From NCBI GenBank assembly GCA_963693305.1, contig OY855915.1, positions 8,507,607-8,571,606 of the forward strand: a stretch of DNA of 64,000 bases, in the 5' to 3' direction. Of this stretch, positions 14,101 to 23,710 are shown piece after piece; position 1 is the stretch's first letter, and every line of letters starts with the position of its first letter. The notes beneath the pieces were generated by a model. It ran no database searches. It was not told the DNA's origin and saw nothing but the letters and a program-made list of their open reading frames with translations. The DNA is from Meandrina meandrites. Taxonomy: Eukaryota > Cnidaria > Anthozoa > Scleractinia > Meandrinidae. The position numbers were made by a program, and so were the translations under genes.

Positions 14101-17100
14101 CCCAGAATTCATTAACATCAAACTTCTACCCATAATATGGCTTCATTATCACACTTACGTCCAGGATTGAACGAAAGTATTGTTGAATATGTTCTTCATG
14201 TTTGACAGAATTATGTGTGCTTTGGTGAACTTTTATCAATGAGGACACTTTGTGATACCTATTATAAGGAGAGTGCATCTCATGAATGATCATTTCTTGA
14301 CATATCTGAATTCTAAGAACTAGCATTTAAGAAATTTATGGCAATCAATAACGAGACATAAAGAGAAATATTTTGTATGTTGTTTACATACCTGGACTTC
14401 CCCGATAGCATATATCCTTTGCATCTTCCACGTGTTCCCAAAGCAGTGGTCTACGGTAAAACTGTAGACAGGAGATTCTTCCGTAAAATAATTTGCCAAC
14501 AATGACCTCCCCAGACGTATCGACGGTGTAACTTCCAACAGATGTTTCATACACGTGCCCGTTGGTATAAAGACTAGCGTATCCTGTATCGTAGTTATAT
14601 ATCAATGCGACATGATGCCACCGTCCAAAACCGAAGTCGATACTGAAGTCTTTTGCTACCTCTACAGTCTGGCCAGAACTGGGGAAATAAAGCCTTCCTA
14701 CAAGTGTGTTGGCAATCAATACCAAACCAGAAACGTTCTTGTCATGGGAAGAAAATGATGCAATGTCACTCTCGTAAGCGTGCCAGAGCTTCTTGTAAAT
14801 CCAGGCAAGTATGCTGAAGGAAGCGTTCATTGAAAGTTCACCTTTGTGGCCTATGCGAATGTAGCTAGTCAACTTTCCATCAAAGCCAATGGACTTCTCT
14901 CCTTGGAAAGGACCGTCTGCTTCGTGGACATCATGAGCAGTTCCATTTGGGTTGTAGTTACCACTTATGTCTCGTACTAGGCCCGTTTCGTTGAGTGCGT
15001 ACAAGGCGAATGGCTCTGGGAAGATAGTACATAAATAGTAGGAGAACATTAGGGCGAGCGTATTTAAAGGCTTGATTATATTAAAAGAACTAAGAAACTG
15101 CCACAAAGCTTAATTGGTGGAACTGGTCCTTGTCCAGTTTACATGGTCCCGCGTCCACATGGTCCCGCGTATCTTGATACAATTAGGACCTGCTTACAAG
15201 CAGGAAGGGTAACCCTAGTGCTAGGCTTTCCTAGCAGGAGGGTTAAAGATAGGCCGTGTTTACAAGCACAAATTCACAAGTAGGATTGCCCTACCACCCG
15301 GGACAACTTTATGTGCTTGATAACTGCATGCAGTTACATACCAAGCATCGAAAATAACCTTCAAAGGGTCTGGTTACCAACGTAAAGTTGTTCCGGATAA
15401 GTAATCAAGTTGTCCCTAGCACAGCGTTTACAAGGCACCTACAGTTACCTTGGCGCTAGTCTCGATGAAACGCGTCGAATTTTGCTTGCCAAGATAGCTA
15501 CTCCGCGTCTTCCATTTGGAAACCCTCGGGTAACAGTAAATTATTCAAACTAGCCGCATTCTCAAGATTATTTAGCACCTGGAAATGAACATGCAACGCA
15601 ACATACCACATTCATTGCTAAATAAAATACATAAATACAAAGCTCAGCCGCAATTTTATCCGTGGCATGTTTGTTTCCAAGTGCTAAATAATCTTGAGAA
15701 TGCGGCTACTTTGAATAATTTACTGTAACAAGATCGTTTTCAAAGCGCTTCAAACTTGAAGACGAGAGGTAGCTATCTTGGCGAGCCAAATTCGAATGGG
15801 TTTCATCGAGACTAGACACACGAAACTACATAAAGCCGTTTGCACATATGCTGTATTTTCTCATGATTGAAAATAAACGAAAAAAATTGGTAGATTTTTT
15901 TTTAATTCGAAAAAATGAATCCTCTTCTGCTTCATTTGTTTACAACTTTTGCTGGGAGTTTCCGATCTTTCCATACTTTTCAGCAACGTTTTAGCTGCAC
16001 TGAAAATTATAATACAGGATACTAAAAGAAATATTTTGGGGCAGCATTAGTCGGATAAGTGACTTCAATGAAAATATTTTCATTATATGTTTCCAGTATA
16101 TATGTAATTTTCTTTGATATGAAAATCACATGTAACTTACAAAAAAGCACCAAGGAAGGGTCGAAATGGTGTATACAGTCGCATTTCGGCAAAAATATGG
16201 TTTCTCCTTTTTTGCTGTCATTCGTTATTCTTTGGTTGCCCATATCGCTGCGCTGTGAAACGTTTCGTAAATTGTCTTGACCACTGTGTGATTCCTTGAA
16301 CGACATGTCTAACGAGTCTTCGCGATTGGATTTGTCCGAAAAAAAATACTACTGCAGACATCCGAATCACTTGAATCATCCTCACTTTCATGGCTACATT
16401 CAAAGAAGTGCTCAAGGAGACTTTGACGTAAATTAGGAATAGAAACGAGTGTTTACTTCACTTGTAGAGATTTTGGACGCCATTTTGTTTATATTTCTCC
16501 GCGCGACGTCCTTGCGAAAATCCTCGCGGCAGTACGTGCGCGCGCCACGCGGGATGGCACGATTTGTTCTAAAAAAAGAAATTTTGTTCGATATCATAGG
16601 GACAAGGCCAGATCTCGCGCTTACGGTCTCCTCCCATTATGGCTCCTGACAGTATGTGGTTGCGTCATTCCCCTTCTACTTGTCCTTCAATGTTGATTAA
16701 AGTTCTTTTCGTTGGATCCGCCCACTTGGCGTATTAAACGTTGTAAGTTACCATTGTGAGTAAGTATTTGGCTAGTGGTCAATTTTGAATGTTCAAGGGG
16801 AAGGCCTGCAAAAGGTGGCTTTTTAAGATTGACAAGATCTTTCGTCATTTGGCACTTTGCTGTCCTGGTGATGGCATTAACCTACGTATCTTATGTCATA
16901 TCTGTCATACTTAAACTAGCTGGAAAAACCGACCTATTCTCAATTAAATTGAGTAGGTATGACCTTTATCCAAATTGCTGTTACCATCACTTACCTGACC
17001 ATTGTCTTGGAAGACACAATTTTTGAGCTTCCGTTGCTTCGTCTTTACTCAACGGCCGTTTGTAGATTTGAACGCAAGCAATGGTACCTTTAAACGCCCC

Positions 17101-20100
17101 TGGAGATTCAGGTCCATAACCAAGCCATATATCATGGTGAGTCTCCAACTCGATAACACCTGCCTGAAATTTCTTATCGACTTTTGATCCGTCTGTTTCC
17201 TTGATGCGAACCTTTATTAAACGAGTTGCATAATCATACGCAACTCCAATAAAATACCAAGTAAACGTCTCAAAAGTAACTTCTGGAGAAAATGATACGG
17301 GAAGCACATCGCAAAATGAGTATAGTTCAATATAGAGTTTGTCCAAATGAATTGCCAACAGAATGGCCAGCCTGCCTTCGGATGAGAACTGCAAAATCGT
17401 CTGCTGACCTGTAGAGGTCTCCGTTTTAAACCAGGCAAGCAGTGTTATAGATTTGGTGTTGAAGGCTCCATTATTTGGCAAACGGACAAAGCTTGATGGA
17501 GTTCCGCCGAATCTGTAAGCTGTGTTTGGTTCGCCAAGATACCCTGGCGCCAGAGTTGTGTCATTTGTAATCCCAGGTAAATTCCTGCAGGAGCTGGTGT
17601 CATTAAGGCCACTTGTATCGTCCAGACGATAAATGCCAATAGGGACAGGCGTACCTTAAGGAAAAGTAGGCAAACTGACAATAACCATCTTACATAATTA
17701 CATTCTATCTCGTATTAGTATAAATCTACTGGCGTCCTATCACAAATGCCGCGCTCTGATTTGCTACGCTATCCACTATCTATTCTGTGATAGATAGTGA
17801 GTAGCGTAGCAGTGTGCCCTTGCTAACAAAATGGCGGCGGCTTCCTCACGTTTTCGAAGTGTCCGTAAAGAAGATTTAGACAGTTTACTGGTCGAGGATG
17901 TTCCAGAAAAGACAAAAGTCGTAACGAAATATGGTATGAAGATTTTTCACGGTAAGAACAGGTGTCGAAAAAGACTTTAATGAATTTATTACTCATTGAA
18001 ACTTTTAAAAGTACAAAATTAAATGTTCAAAAGTTCCATTTCAATTGACACATTTTTTGTAACCAAATTTTAGAATGGTTCGCAAGCCAACAGAAATTCT
18101 CTATTCCTATTGAAGAACAGTCCAAAGAAGAGCTTAGCAGATCCTTAGAGGTTTTTTAAGCCTCTGTACGAAAAAAAGATGAAAGCGAATTCAAAGTTTC
18201 TTCTCTGAGAGCGATACGCGGTGCCATTGTGAACAACAACAACAACTTTCAAGCCTTTGCTTTGACGTTATTTAAATTGAGAAACCTGGCTTCCAATGGC
18301 AGTTTTGCATCATTTGAACGTTGAATTGTAATTAAACTAGGCTCATCGGCTTGGCCCATCTTGAATGAAATGTGAAGGTGCGCGCACACAGAAACCAACA
18401 CAATGCGATATATTTATCAATTATCCTCGCGTGGCGTGACCTGTTTTTATCATTGTTAATAAAAACATGAATTTGTCTTGTTTTTTAAGTTTTCAATGAC
18501 CAGTAGATTTATACTAAAACAATTAGATTATGAGCTCGAGATTTCTATGCGTGATAGTTGACTCGGGCTGCGCCCTCGTCAACTATCACGCGATAGAAAT
18601 CTCGAGCTCATAATCTAATTGTTTAATACAGTGCGGTCCACCAATCAAAGAGTGGCCTGTTCATACAAGTTTGTAAACTACAATTTCGCTGAAGTGCGTT
18701 ATCTGCGAAAACAAGCTATGATGGGAGAGAAAAGGAGACAATATAATGTTCTAATATAAATATAGATTTAGGCAGGCCTAAAACCGGAGCTCCCATTTGT
18801 TAATATTATTACTAAATAAGTAGCCACACTATATTTCTAAGCTTATACAGTGGCCCGTATAGGTACAAAATAAATTTTTATCGCTCATGGTTAAAAACCT
18901 CTCATGGATTTGTTGACGAAAGCGACGTCAATATATTTCGTGGTCCCGTCTGTGACCGCTTGTTACTGACAGGTTTTAAAATTGAAATTGACGAGTGCAT
19001 TTTTTTGGGTTCCTCACGTACTCACGTCGGCGCAAAACAAATCTTAGTTAAACTTTTTATAACATTTTCTGTACAGTAATTAATACACCACCAGGACCTC
19101 TATGAGTTTTTCAATGAATAAAGAATCTTGACCTTGGTTTAATTTACTACAAAACTCTCAGGGCAAAAAATCACCTCAAGGCAAAAACGTTAAGAAAAAC
19201 AAAGTGAACTCGCTGCTAAACACAGTAAAGAAAATGAACTCACGCCACGGCAAACTGAGAAAATCACGGCAGCAAAACAAACTCTTAAAATTGATGGTGC
19301 CGGTTATGTAACTCATTGTAAAGCGGTTTTTGTGTAAGAATTGTGGCAGTTTGTGATGAGCTTACAATGTTGTTTTGACTGTTTGAACCATCTTCTTTTC
19401 TTTGCGGTTTAGTGGAATGATTAACTAATTCTGTTTTATAGTACGCGTTCCTACGAGAATTTTATGTAGAGAACTCAATGAATTTTCTTCATTTCTGGTA
19501 AGTATAAATATGCGGTAGGTAAAGTCTGAACTCACTCAGCCAAGCACACTTAACTAGCAACGAAACTGGCGAAATATTCGTTTACGCATCGAAGATATTT
19601 CAACACACTCACTGATATTAAAGCAGGGACAAGAGAAACAAAACAAATGCAAGAGAGCTGAAATTGTGATTTTGATCCGTGAAGCTAAATAATTTGTTTT
19701 CAAAATCCGATAGTGAACATCACAGTTAACCCCATTAACTCAAACAGAAAATAGTTAGTCTTAACGAAATATTTAATAAACAATGTCTGTATAAAATTTA
19801 CAAACACGAACAGGTTTGATAAATATTTACGGGAAGGTCTGAAAAGCGAAACAACTTCAAATTTGTTCATAACTGAAGTAAATTCTCTCAATATAAAATA
19901 AGGCTTATGTGCTTAGTGCATACATTTACGTCTGTTACCTCATTATTGAAGAAGGCTTTCAAACCCGCCCAATAATATCAGAGACTAACACGACAATTTT
20001 GTTGTAAGCTTTCTCCAACACCACCGACATATACAAATTACATTATATGAATTATCAACGAAGATCAGTTTCTCTCTTTCCATCGGTATAGCCTTTAAAA

Positions 20101-22611
20101 GTCTTTTATCCTTCACTTCAGTGAACTTGTTCACTTTTATTTGAGCTCAATTCAGTGATTTTCAGCCTTGCGCAGCCGCAGATCGAACCCTGGACATCGA
20201 CCTTTTGACTCGTAGTCCGATATATCATGTTCAAGTCGGCAATTACTTCGGATCTTCCCGTTACAAGGTTGTCCTAAATGATTTGGAATAAGTTTCCATG
20301 ATGTAGATGGGTAAATAGAGCGAGAAATATCCACGAAGATCTATTTTCTTCAGCAGCTTTCTTGCATGCCAATGATTTTAGCGCCTTTTCATGCAATGGT
20401 TTCGTTTAAGTTGATGTGAAATGTCCAGATGTGAGAAAAAATCCCTGAAGTGATGAGGTGAAAATAATAACGAAGAAATATTATCTGCTGCTCACGTTCT
20501 TCACAAGTTTTCATTCCCGTGGTTGAGCAACCGCCAAAGATTTTGTCGCCTTTTCACGCAATCGATTCGTGTAGGCGAAATGAAATATCCCTGGTCGATT
20601 TTCAACATTATTTAAAAAAAAATGTGCAGTGTCCTACAAACTTCTACGATAGGTAACTTTTAACGAAAGGTGGATGGTCAATATCAAACACGTTAGATGC
20701 CCAGGTCAAGCTTTTTCTGAAATATGGCCGCCATTTTGGAGAGCTCCGTATGATGCATGTGACAGGTTTTAACGCCTAACTTGTTCGAAACTTGTTACAA
20801 CGTGATTGGCTTACATGTAAGTATGCTAAATGTAACTGCTATGGGCCACCTTGTATAATATTATAGTCATATATCTTATTTTTATGACATGAATCATGAA
20901 CGTAATTCAAGGAGGCTCGGAACGGTTTTCAGAAATTTCCAGCTCTTTAACTTTGATAGTCAGAACTACAAATCTCTTGCTGCTGCAATAATGATATCAA
21001 CCTAATGTTCAATCATTACTGGAGACGTTAGGATAATTTTCATGACGTCACTGGTTACCATAACAAAAGTTTAACCTGTTAAAAACACCCTAAATTATTC
21101 ATTTAAGGGCTAATAACTCAAAAACGACCCCCATATTTTTATGATGGAGAAATGTCCAGCTTGTTAAGATATAACTTTTTGCAAAGTTAAAAAGAATTTC
21201 TACGAAGCGGTTTCAGAGCCACCTTAAATTTTCGGAAATTTAAGGTGGCTCTGATACCCCTCCATAGCAATAGCTTTGAACGTATTCCTGAACTCATTTG
21301 ATAGTATAGCTACTAGCCTTTCAGGATTTATGCTACCGAACATTGTGTCTCTGTTATTTTCATTAAAATTTTATATCGACCAATTTTTGCATTTTTATCT
21401 TAGCACAGGTGTTTTAGGGTTAAAGTTAAGCGGAATCACGTTACGTTTCTTAGCAGCTTAAGATAAACACGACCACGCAGATCAACTATTTCGAATCAGT
21501 AATTTTATCAGGTACAAAAAAATGCTTTTTTTCACTGTGTAAAAAACACGTACTATTAGACATAATAAATAAACAGATAAAACGTATCTAATTTGCTATT
21601 AGAACAGAATCGAGATGCTAGAAAATATTTAAAAAAATGTAAGCTAACTTCGCAACACTTTTGTTTTTTATTTCTTTTTCAGTTTATTAACATATGACTT
21701 TGTCATGCAAATTGATGGGACCAGTTAAACATTATTTACTTGGTAAAGCACATCCTTTTTTTATTAAAGATATTTCGTTGTTTTTCCTTAACATTTAAGA
21801 AACTTTCGGTTTAAAATTCTGGAATTAAATTTACACGTTGTAATCGAAATTTCTTTTAACGATACCGCTTAAAAAAACAGGATGTTTATTGTGCTAGCTT
21901 TCTTAACTCAACCAGCGGAAAGTTCGAGACATTTATTCTCTTTTCCAATTGGCATTCATTTTTTAATTTGCTTTTAAGAATTTGTTGGCATATCAAAACA
22001 GTATCCTCCAGTCAATGATGATTTGCGTTAGTCATCTCAACACCCGTCTGTCTGTTTGTCTGTAAGTGTATTGATATTGCTGAGGTAGAGAAAATTTTGA
22101 TCATCAAAAGACAAAGAACATCCCGCAGATGTGGCATTAGCCCCACTTGCAAGTCATATTCGATGAGAGTTAAATTTATACTGGTCGACAAAAACATAAT
22201 TTATTCTGTGATCATTAAATTCATAATTTACCTGTAGTTTAGATACAAACGGTAAACTATTCAAAAATCATTTATCGGGACTTAGGATTGCTTTACTCTA
22301 CAGTTCAATAGCATATCCAGTGCAGTGTTTACCAAATATTTGAATTAAATATTGAAATGTGAATTAATATGTATAACACTGTTTTTACACCGACTAACAT
22401 GAAACGTTTCTGATGATCTCTTACCTTTTATCGGTAGAATCAAGCAAACATCGACGGAAAAAACAAAGGCAACCCTTAAAATCCACCACAGATTCTATAA
22501 AAAATCGGCCAAATGACATCAGAAATGAATAGATTAGTCTTGATGTTAGTTGCTGGAGTCATGAAGGACAAAGGATTGCAAACACACATAGTTAAGCATA
22601 CGTACCATCAT
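4009..22611 (-). CDS. Gene C: LamG(x4)-mucin-TSP1-SEA-FN3(x2) receptor with truncated K+-filter glutamate-receptor-like channel
   Basis: Fifteen exons are placed, with consistent phases. The start ATG ATG is the last six bases of exon 1 (22606-22611). Approximate residues: signal peptide 1-25, LamG1 26-245, LamG2 246-453, LamG3 454-665, LamG4 666-879, Ser/Thr-rich 880-1179, TSP1 1180-1235, SEA 1236-1338, FN3 1339-1432 and 1433-1534, S1 plus TM1 1535-1689, P helix and TTVG to about 1724. Every frame is open. Beyond the P exon nothing homologous is present: the rest of the filter, TM2, S2, TM3 and tail lie below position 1 or are lost. If the last intron is retained, the codons after GTA are GGG TGA, so the protein stops at the filter glycine. 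Gene C may be a functional single-pass adhesion protein, a decaying copy, or a gene with distant last exons. Confidence 0.75.
4393..4856 (-). CDS. Gene C exon: S1 ligand-binding lobe and TM1
   Basis: 464 bp, phase 1 to 0. It opens with ACPKTLYTNWALYPPYV, the start of the S1 half of a glutamate-receptor-like bilobed domain (the PPY/F motif is typical). It continues through a GI-ELV-M segment, a Cys-x-x-Cys, and a conserved 'FVFIPVVQSPGIAFISLAN' strand. It ends in a hydrophobic TM1 (WPIVVLSVVMAFIFAVFIWI). Splice sites are CCAG|AAACC and GCG|GTAAGT. It is nearly identical to gene B 39683-40146. Confidence 0.88.
5164..5469 (-). CDS. Gene C exon: second fibronectin type III domain
   Basis: 306 bp, phase 1-1. 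It reads V-PSAAPVVSVSDIKTTSS, then SWTAVP and GYHITYKP, with TLYRITVAGYTAKGDG near the end: the Trp and Tyr core of an FN3 sandwich. It sits next to the membrane module and is the last ectodomain before S1. Confidence 0.88.
6057..6338 (-). CDS. Gene C exon: first fibronectin type III domain
   Basis: 282 bp, phase 1-1. FN3 landmarks are VVWTAVEEPIEGYHVAFR, VYRVRIAAFNSAGNGIPS and a closing IRIKEGG. It is homologous to 41301-41582 (B) and 58375-58662 (A). Confidence 0.88.
7054..7199 (-). CDS. Gene C exon: SEA domain, third part, with GSVIV motif
   Basis: 146 bp, phase 2 to 1. It begins (R)RGSVIVHFSVEF. G-S followed by small hydrophobics on the central strand is the position where autoproteolytic SEA domains cut. 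It continues with a helix rich in Asp/Glu and ends at an AAAG|GTGATG donor. Similar to 42456-42601 and 59140-59282. Confidence 0.85.
8391..8443 (-). CDS. Gene C exon: SEA domain, middle part
   Basis: 53 bp, phase 0 to 2. It encodes IKELYPSNSVNVRLLSC, the loop and strand before the GS motif. Splice sites are TTCAG|ATC and TGTAG|GTGAGT. This small exon is missed by simple ORF finding but is conserved in genes B and A. Confidence 0.82.
8484..8630. repeat. CAGT/CAAT tetranucleotide microsatellite
   Basis: Tandem CAGT and CAAT units in the intron between the first and second SEA exons. Gene B carries the related array at the same place (43864-44018), so the array predates the duplication. Confidence 0.9.
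8690..8799 (-). CDS. Gene C exon: SEA domain, first part
   Basis: 110 bp, phase 1 to 0. It encodes (E)VVFNITAILVEKPWNDSL followed by a helix ending DKLRQM, the first strand and helix of a SEA fold. Homologous to 44111-44220 and 60322-60431. Confidence 0.85.
8884..9258. repeat. GAGAA/GATGA microsatellite grading into GAAA repeats
   Basis: About 375 bp of purine pentamers (AAGAG, ATGAG) followed by AAAG units, in the intron between TSP1 and SEA. A poly-C tract follows at 9302-9321. The antisense frame looks like a Ser/Leu/Phe repeat protein but is only a repeat artefact. Confidence 0.95.
9736..9903 (-). CDS. Gene C exon: thrombospondin type 1 domain
   Basis: 168 bp, phase 1-1. It contains the TSP1 landmarks WTQWSAWSSCSKPCG and six cysteines, ending CNVNSCQ. 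Trp-x-x-Trp and CSKPCG are diagnostic. Nearly identical to 45310-45477; gene A has a diverged version at 61167-61346. Confidence 0.92.
10339..11238 (-). CDS. Gene C exon: Ser/Thr-rich mucin-like segment
   Basis: 900 bp, phase 1-1. It starts (E)PPVCSLPSPVTISPCP, runs into a long serine tract, then three related blocks of about 40-50 residues (SLVWxKVVSEPQxTISxS...) rich in Ser and Thr. Such stretches are normally O-glycosylated and extended, so this probably forms a stalk between LamG and TSP1. The serine tract is coded by a pure trinucleotide run and may vary in length. Confidence 0.85.
11026..11155. repeat. GAT/ATC trinucleotide microsatellite coding poly-serine
   Basis: Read on the minus strand in frame, the (GAT)n run gives consecutive TCA serine codons inside the mucin exon. 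The plus-strand poly-Asp frame is an artefact. Confidence 0.92.
11841..12482 (-). CDS. Gene C exon: LamG-like domain 4
   Basis: 642 bp, phase 1-1. It encodes a concanavalin/LamG-type jelly roll: PFALYALNETG, then FSILAWIYINP, KLYISSSG, WHHVALMYNYDTG, GRIACLQFYRRPL and a closing Cys. The acceptor is CCCAG|AGCC and the donor CAG|GTATGTG. It is the copy nearest the mucin exon of a three-unit tandem. Confidence 0.88.
13116..13751 (-). CDS. Gene C exon: LamG-like domain 3
   Basis: 636 bp, phase 1-1, the same domain as its neighbours. The intron sequence beside it is also very similar to that beside 11841-12482, so the exon was copied with its flanks. Key blocks are FSILAWIYKNP, WHHVALIYNYDTG and GRIACVQFYRRPL. 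Confidence 0.88.
14392..15015 (-). CDS. Gene C exon: LamG-like domain 2
   Basis: 624 bp, phase 1-1, the most diverged of the three tandem LamG exons. It shares GRLYFPSSGQTVEVA with the damaged LamG2 of gene B, so it is the probable ortholog of that exon. Confidence 0.88.
15115..15455. repeat. Repeat block shared with gene B intron
   Basis: The intron sequence beginning GGTGGAACTGGTCCTTG and running through GCTTTCCTAGCAGGAGGGTT is repeated in gene B at about 47080-47420. It is best explained as part of the segmental duplication rather than an independent insertion. Confidence 0.7.
15456..15815. mobile_element. MITE with long inverted repeats in gene C intron
   Basis: The left end CTAGTCTCGATGAAAC and the right end GTTTCATCGAGACTAG are exact inverted copies. 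Inverted similarity extends through CCAAGATAGCTA and the ATTATTTAGCAC blocks. It is absent from the matching place in gene B, so it inserted after the duplication. Confidence 0.75.
15816..16994. other. Intron remainder with decayed open frames
   Basis: Minus-strand frames near 16200-16480 contain an acidic Ser/Asp stretch (HESEDDSSDSD) broken by stops and frame changes. They may be remnants of a transposon-encoded protein. I cannot assign a family. The part next to the LamG1 exon (16740-16994) again resembles gene B. Confidence 0.35.
16995..17654 (-). CDS. Gene C exon: LamG-like domain 1
   Basis: 660 bp, phase 1-1. It begins VPVGIYRLDD and has SITLLAWFKTETSTGQQTI, WYFIGVAYDYATR and GTIACVQIYKRPL. 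It is a distinct LamG subtype from LamG2-4 and matches gene B 47954-48613 closely at identical length. Confidence 0.88.
17831..18235 (+). pseudogene. Crypton-type tyrosine-recombinase N-terminal domain fragment
   Basis: An ATG frame reads RKEDLDSLLVEDVPEKTKVV and TKYGMKIFH, then a GTAAGA/TTTTAG intron (17952-18073), then EWFASQQKFSIPIEEQSKEE and VRKKDESEF...SSLRAIRGAI. This is the arm-binding-like N-terminal pattern of Crypton-derived proteins (KIAA1958/QRICH1/ZMYM-like). An in-frame TAA replaces the expected Tyr before ASVRKKD, and the catalytic part is missing, so it is a broken relic. Confidence 0.6.
18519..18622. repeat. Long perfect hairpin
   Basis: Arms of roughly 40 nt or more (ACAATTAGATTATGAGCTCG and its complement) are separated by a short GC-rich loop. 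It would form a stable cruciform and is probably the tip of a palindromic MITE. Confidence 0.85.
18623..22424. other. Large gene C intron interior, mostly repeat debris
   Basis: No exon was recognised between the Crypton-like element and exon 2. Contents are AT-rich sequence, a short palindrome at 21219-21258 (AGAGCCACCTTAAATTT and complement, probably a MITE end), and anonymous sequence. The equivalent gene B intron is only about 450 bp, so almost all of this was gained after the copies separated. Confidence 0.5.
22425..22494 (-). CDS. Gene C exon 2: signal-peptide hydrophobic core
   Basis: 70 bp, phase 0 to 1, the same length as gene B 49061-49130. It reads LWWILRVAFVFSVDVCLILP, a hydrophobic core suited to a signal peptide, and joins LamG1 in frame. 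The acceptor TTTTATAG and donor AAAG|GTAAGA are acceptable. Confidence 0.65.
22606..22611 (-). CDS. Gene C start codon at end of exon 1
   Basis: ATG ATG lies directly before a GTACGT donor, at the position where gene B has ATG|GTATGT. Exon 2 has no Met and begins after an in-frame stop, so the start must come from exon 1 and these codons fit the phase. The 5' UTR extends upstream to an unknown point. Confidence 0.55.
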
Positions 22612-23703
22612 GTGTTAGCACTGTTGACTTTAGATCCTCATGTCTTTCAAATAATTTTGCGATACATTATTTTCCTATGAAAGTTTATCGATATAAAGGG
22701 ACAAATTCACATCCACTTTTCCTCCCTGTTGGCACAGTTTAATTTCAATAGACAATAAAATAGGTAATAAAACTGCACAGGCCCATAGGGAGACGGAGTG
22801 AGCATGCGCCTCCCACGAGCTGTGGAATCCACCTTTTATGAGCCGATGGCTCAAAATAAACTGAATTTTTGAAGTTAAGAAAAAAAGGACTGAAATAATA
22901 GTGTGTGCTCGGCCAATTCTCCAACTGGACGTTATAACAACGATACACACTTTGTTTCTGCCTTCCTTTGCTGTATAAATTGTAAGTGACAATATGATTC
23001 TTTCGTCAGTTTTGTCTAAAATTGTAAATTGCATGTCACATAAAGTTTCTGATCAAAACTCCATTTTGGAATGTTCAAGAATAGATATTTGTTTTTACTG
23101 TACGTTCGCTTTTGCCTGCCTGGTCTCATACCACTATCTTCAAAACGCACGAAATGCTGTTTCAAAGAAGTACGCATTTAAACTTTTCCTGGGAAGGATA
23201 CCCCAAAACCACCTTAAGGGCTCTGCCGCTATGATCCCCCCCCCCCCCCCTCCACCAACCTGGCTACAGGCCTCATTTATGTTTTATGAACATGATGAAC
23301 TTGACAGGTGAAACGCTGTCAAAGTTTCCTCTCTCCAAACCAAAAACAAAACAAAACAAAACTGTAACCATGTTCCCAGATTTTTTCACTTTCTGGAGGA
23401 GATCTCTGCAAAATCCGTTTGATTGACCAGACTCATTACGGTGAGGTTTTTCTGTCTGCGGTGGAATCAAGTTCCAGTATAATTCAAGCAAACTTGCGCA
23501 GACAACGTAGAAAGATATTATTCAAAGCGCTAATTATTTTTTCATATCTTGGTTTTAATATACCCTTTCTAAATAATTTTGAAATTCTGTTTTGATCCAA
23601 AATAAAACTTCATATGTTGGCTTTTCTTCTCAAATGATTGCAGTTCAAGTCATCTGAATAATTTCTCTGCGTCAGAAAAGCAATGTATTTTTTTTCTAAT
23701 TCA
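22612..23703. other. 5' flank of gene C
   Basis: This matches the 5' flank of gene B in part (for example AAAACTGTAACCA...CCAGAT near 23340-23440 against 49446-49530). It should contain the promoter and 5' UTR. I see no convincing TATA box or other defined motif. A poly-C tract sits at about 23236-23250. Confidence 0.45.
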
Positions 23704-23710
23704 TTATAAA

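Larger units (their letters stand above)
17712..18622. mobile_element. Inserted element with palindromic ends around a recombinase fragment
   Basis: The element begins near TATTAGTATAAATCTACTGG, which recurs inverted at about 18500-18515. Hairpins lie just inside the left end (17763-17810, GCTACGCT arms) and at the right end (18519-18622, arms ATTAGATTATGAGCTCGAG). It occupies gene C intron 2 and has no counterpart in gene B, so it is a post-duplication insertion. Confidence 0.6.
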
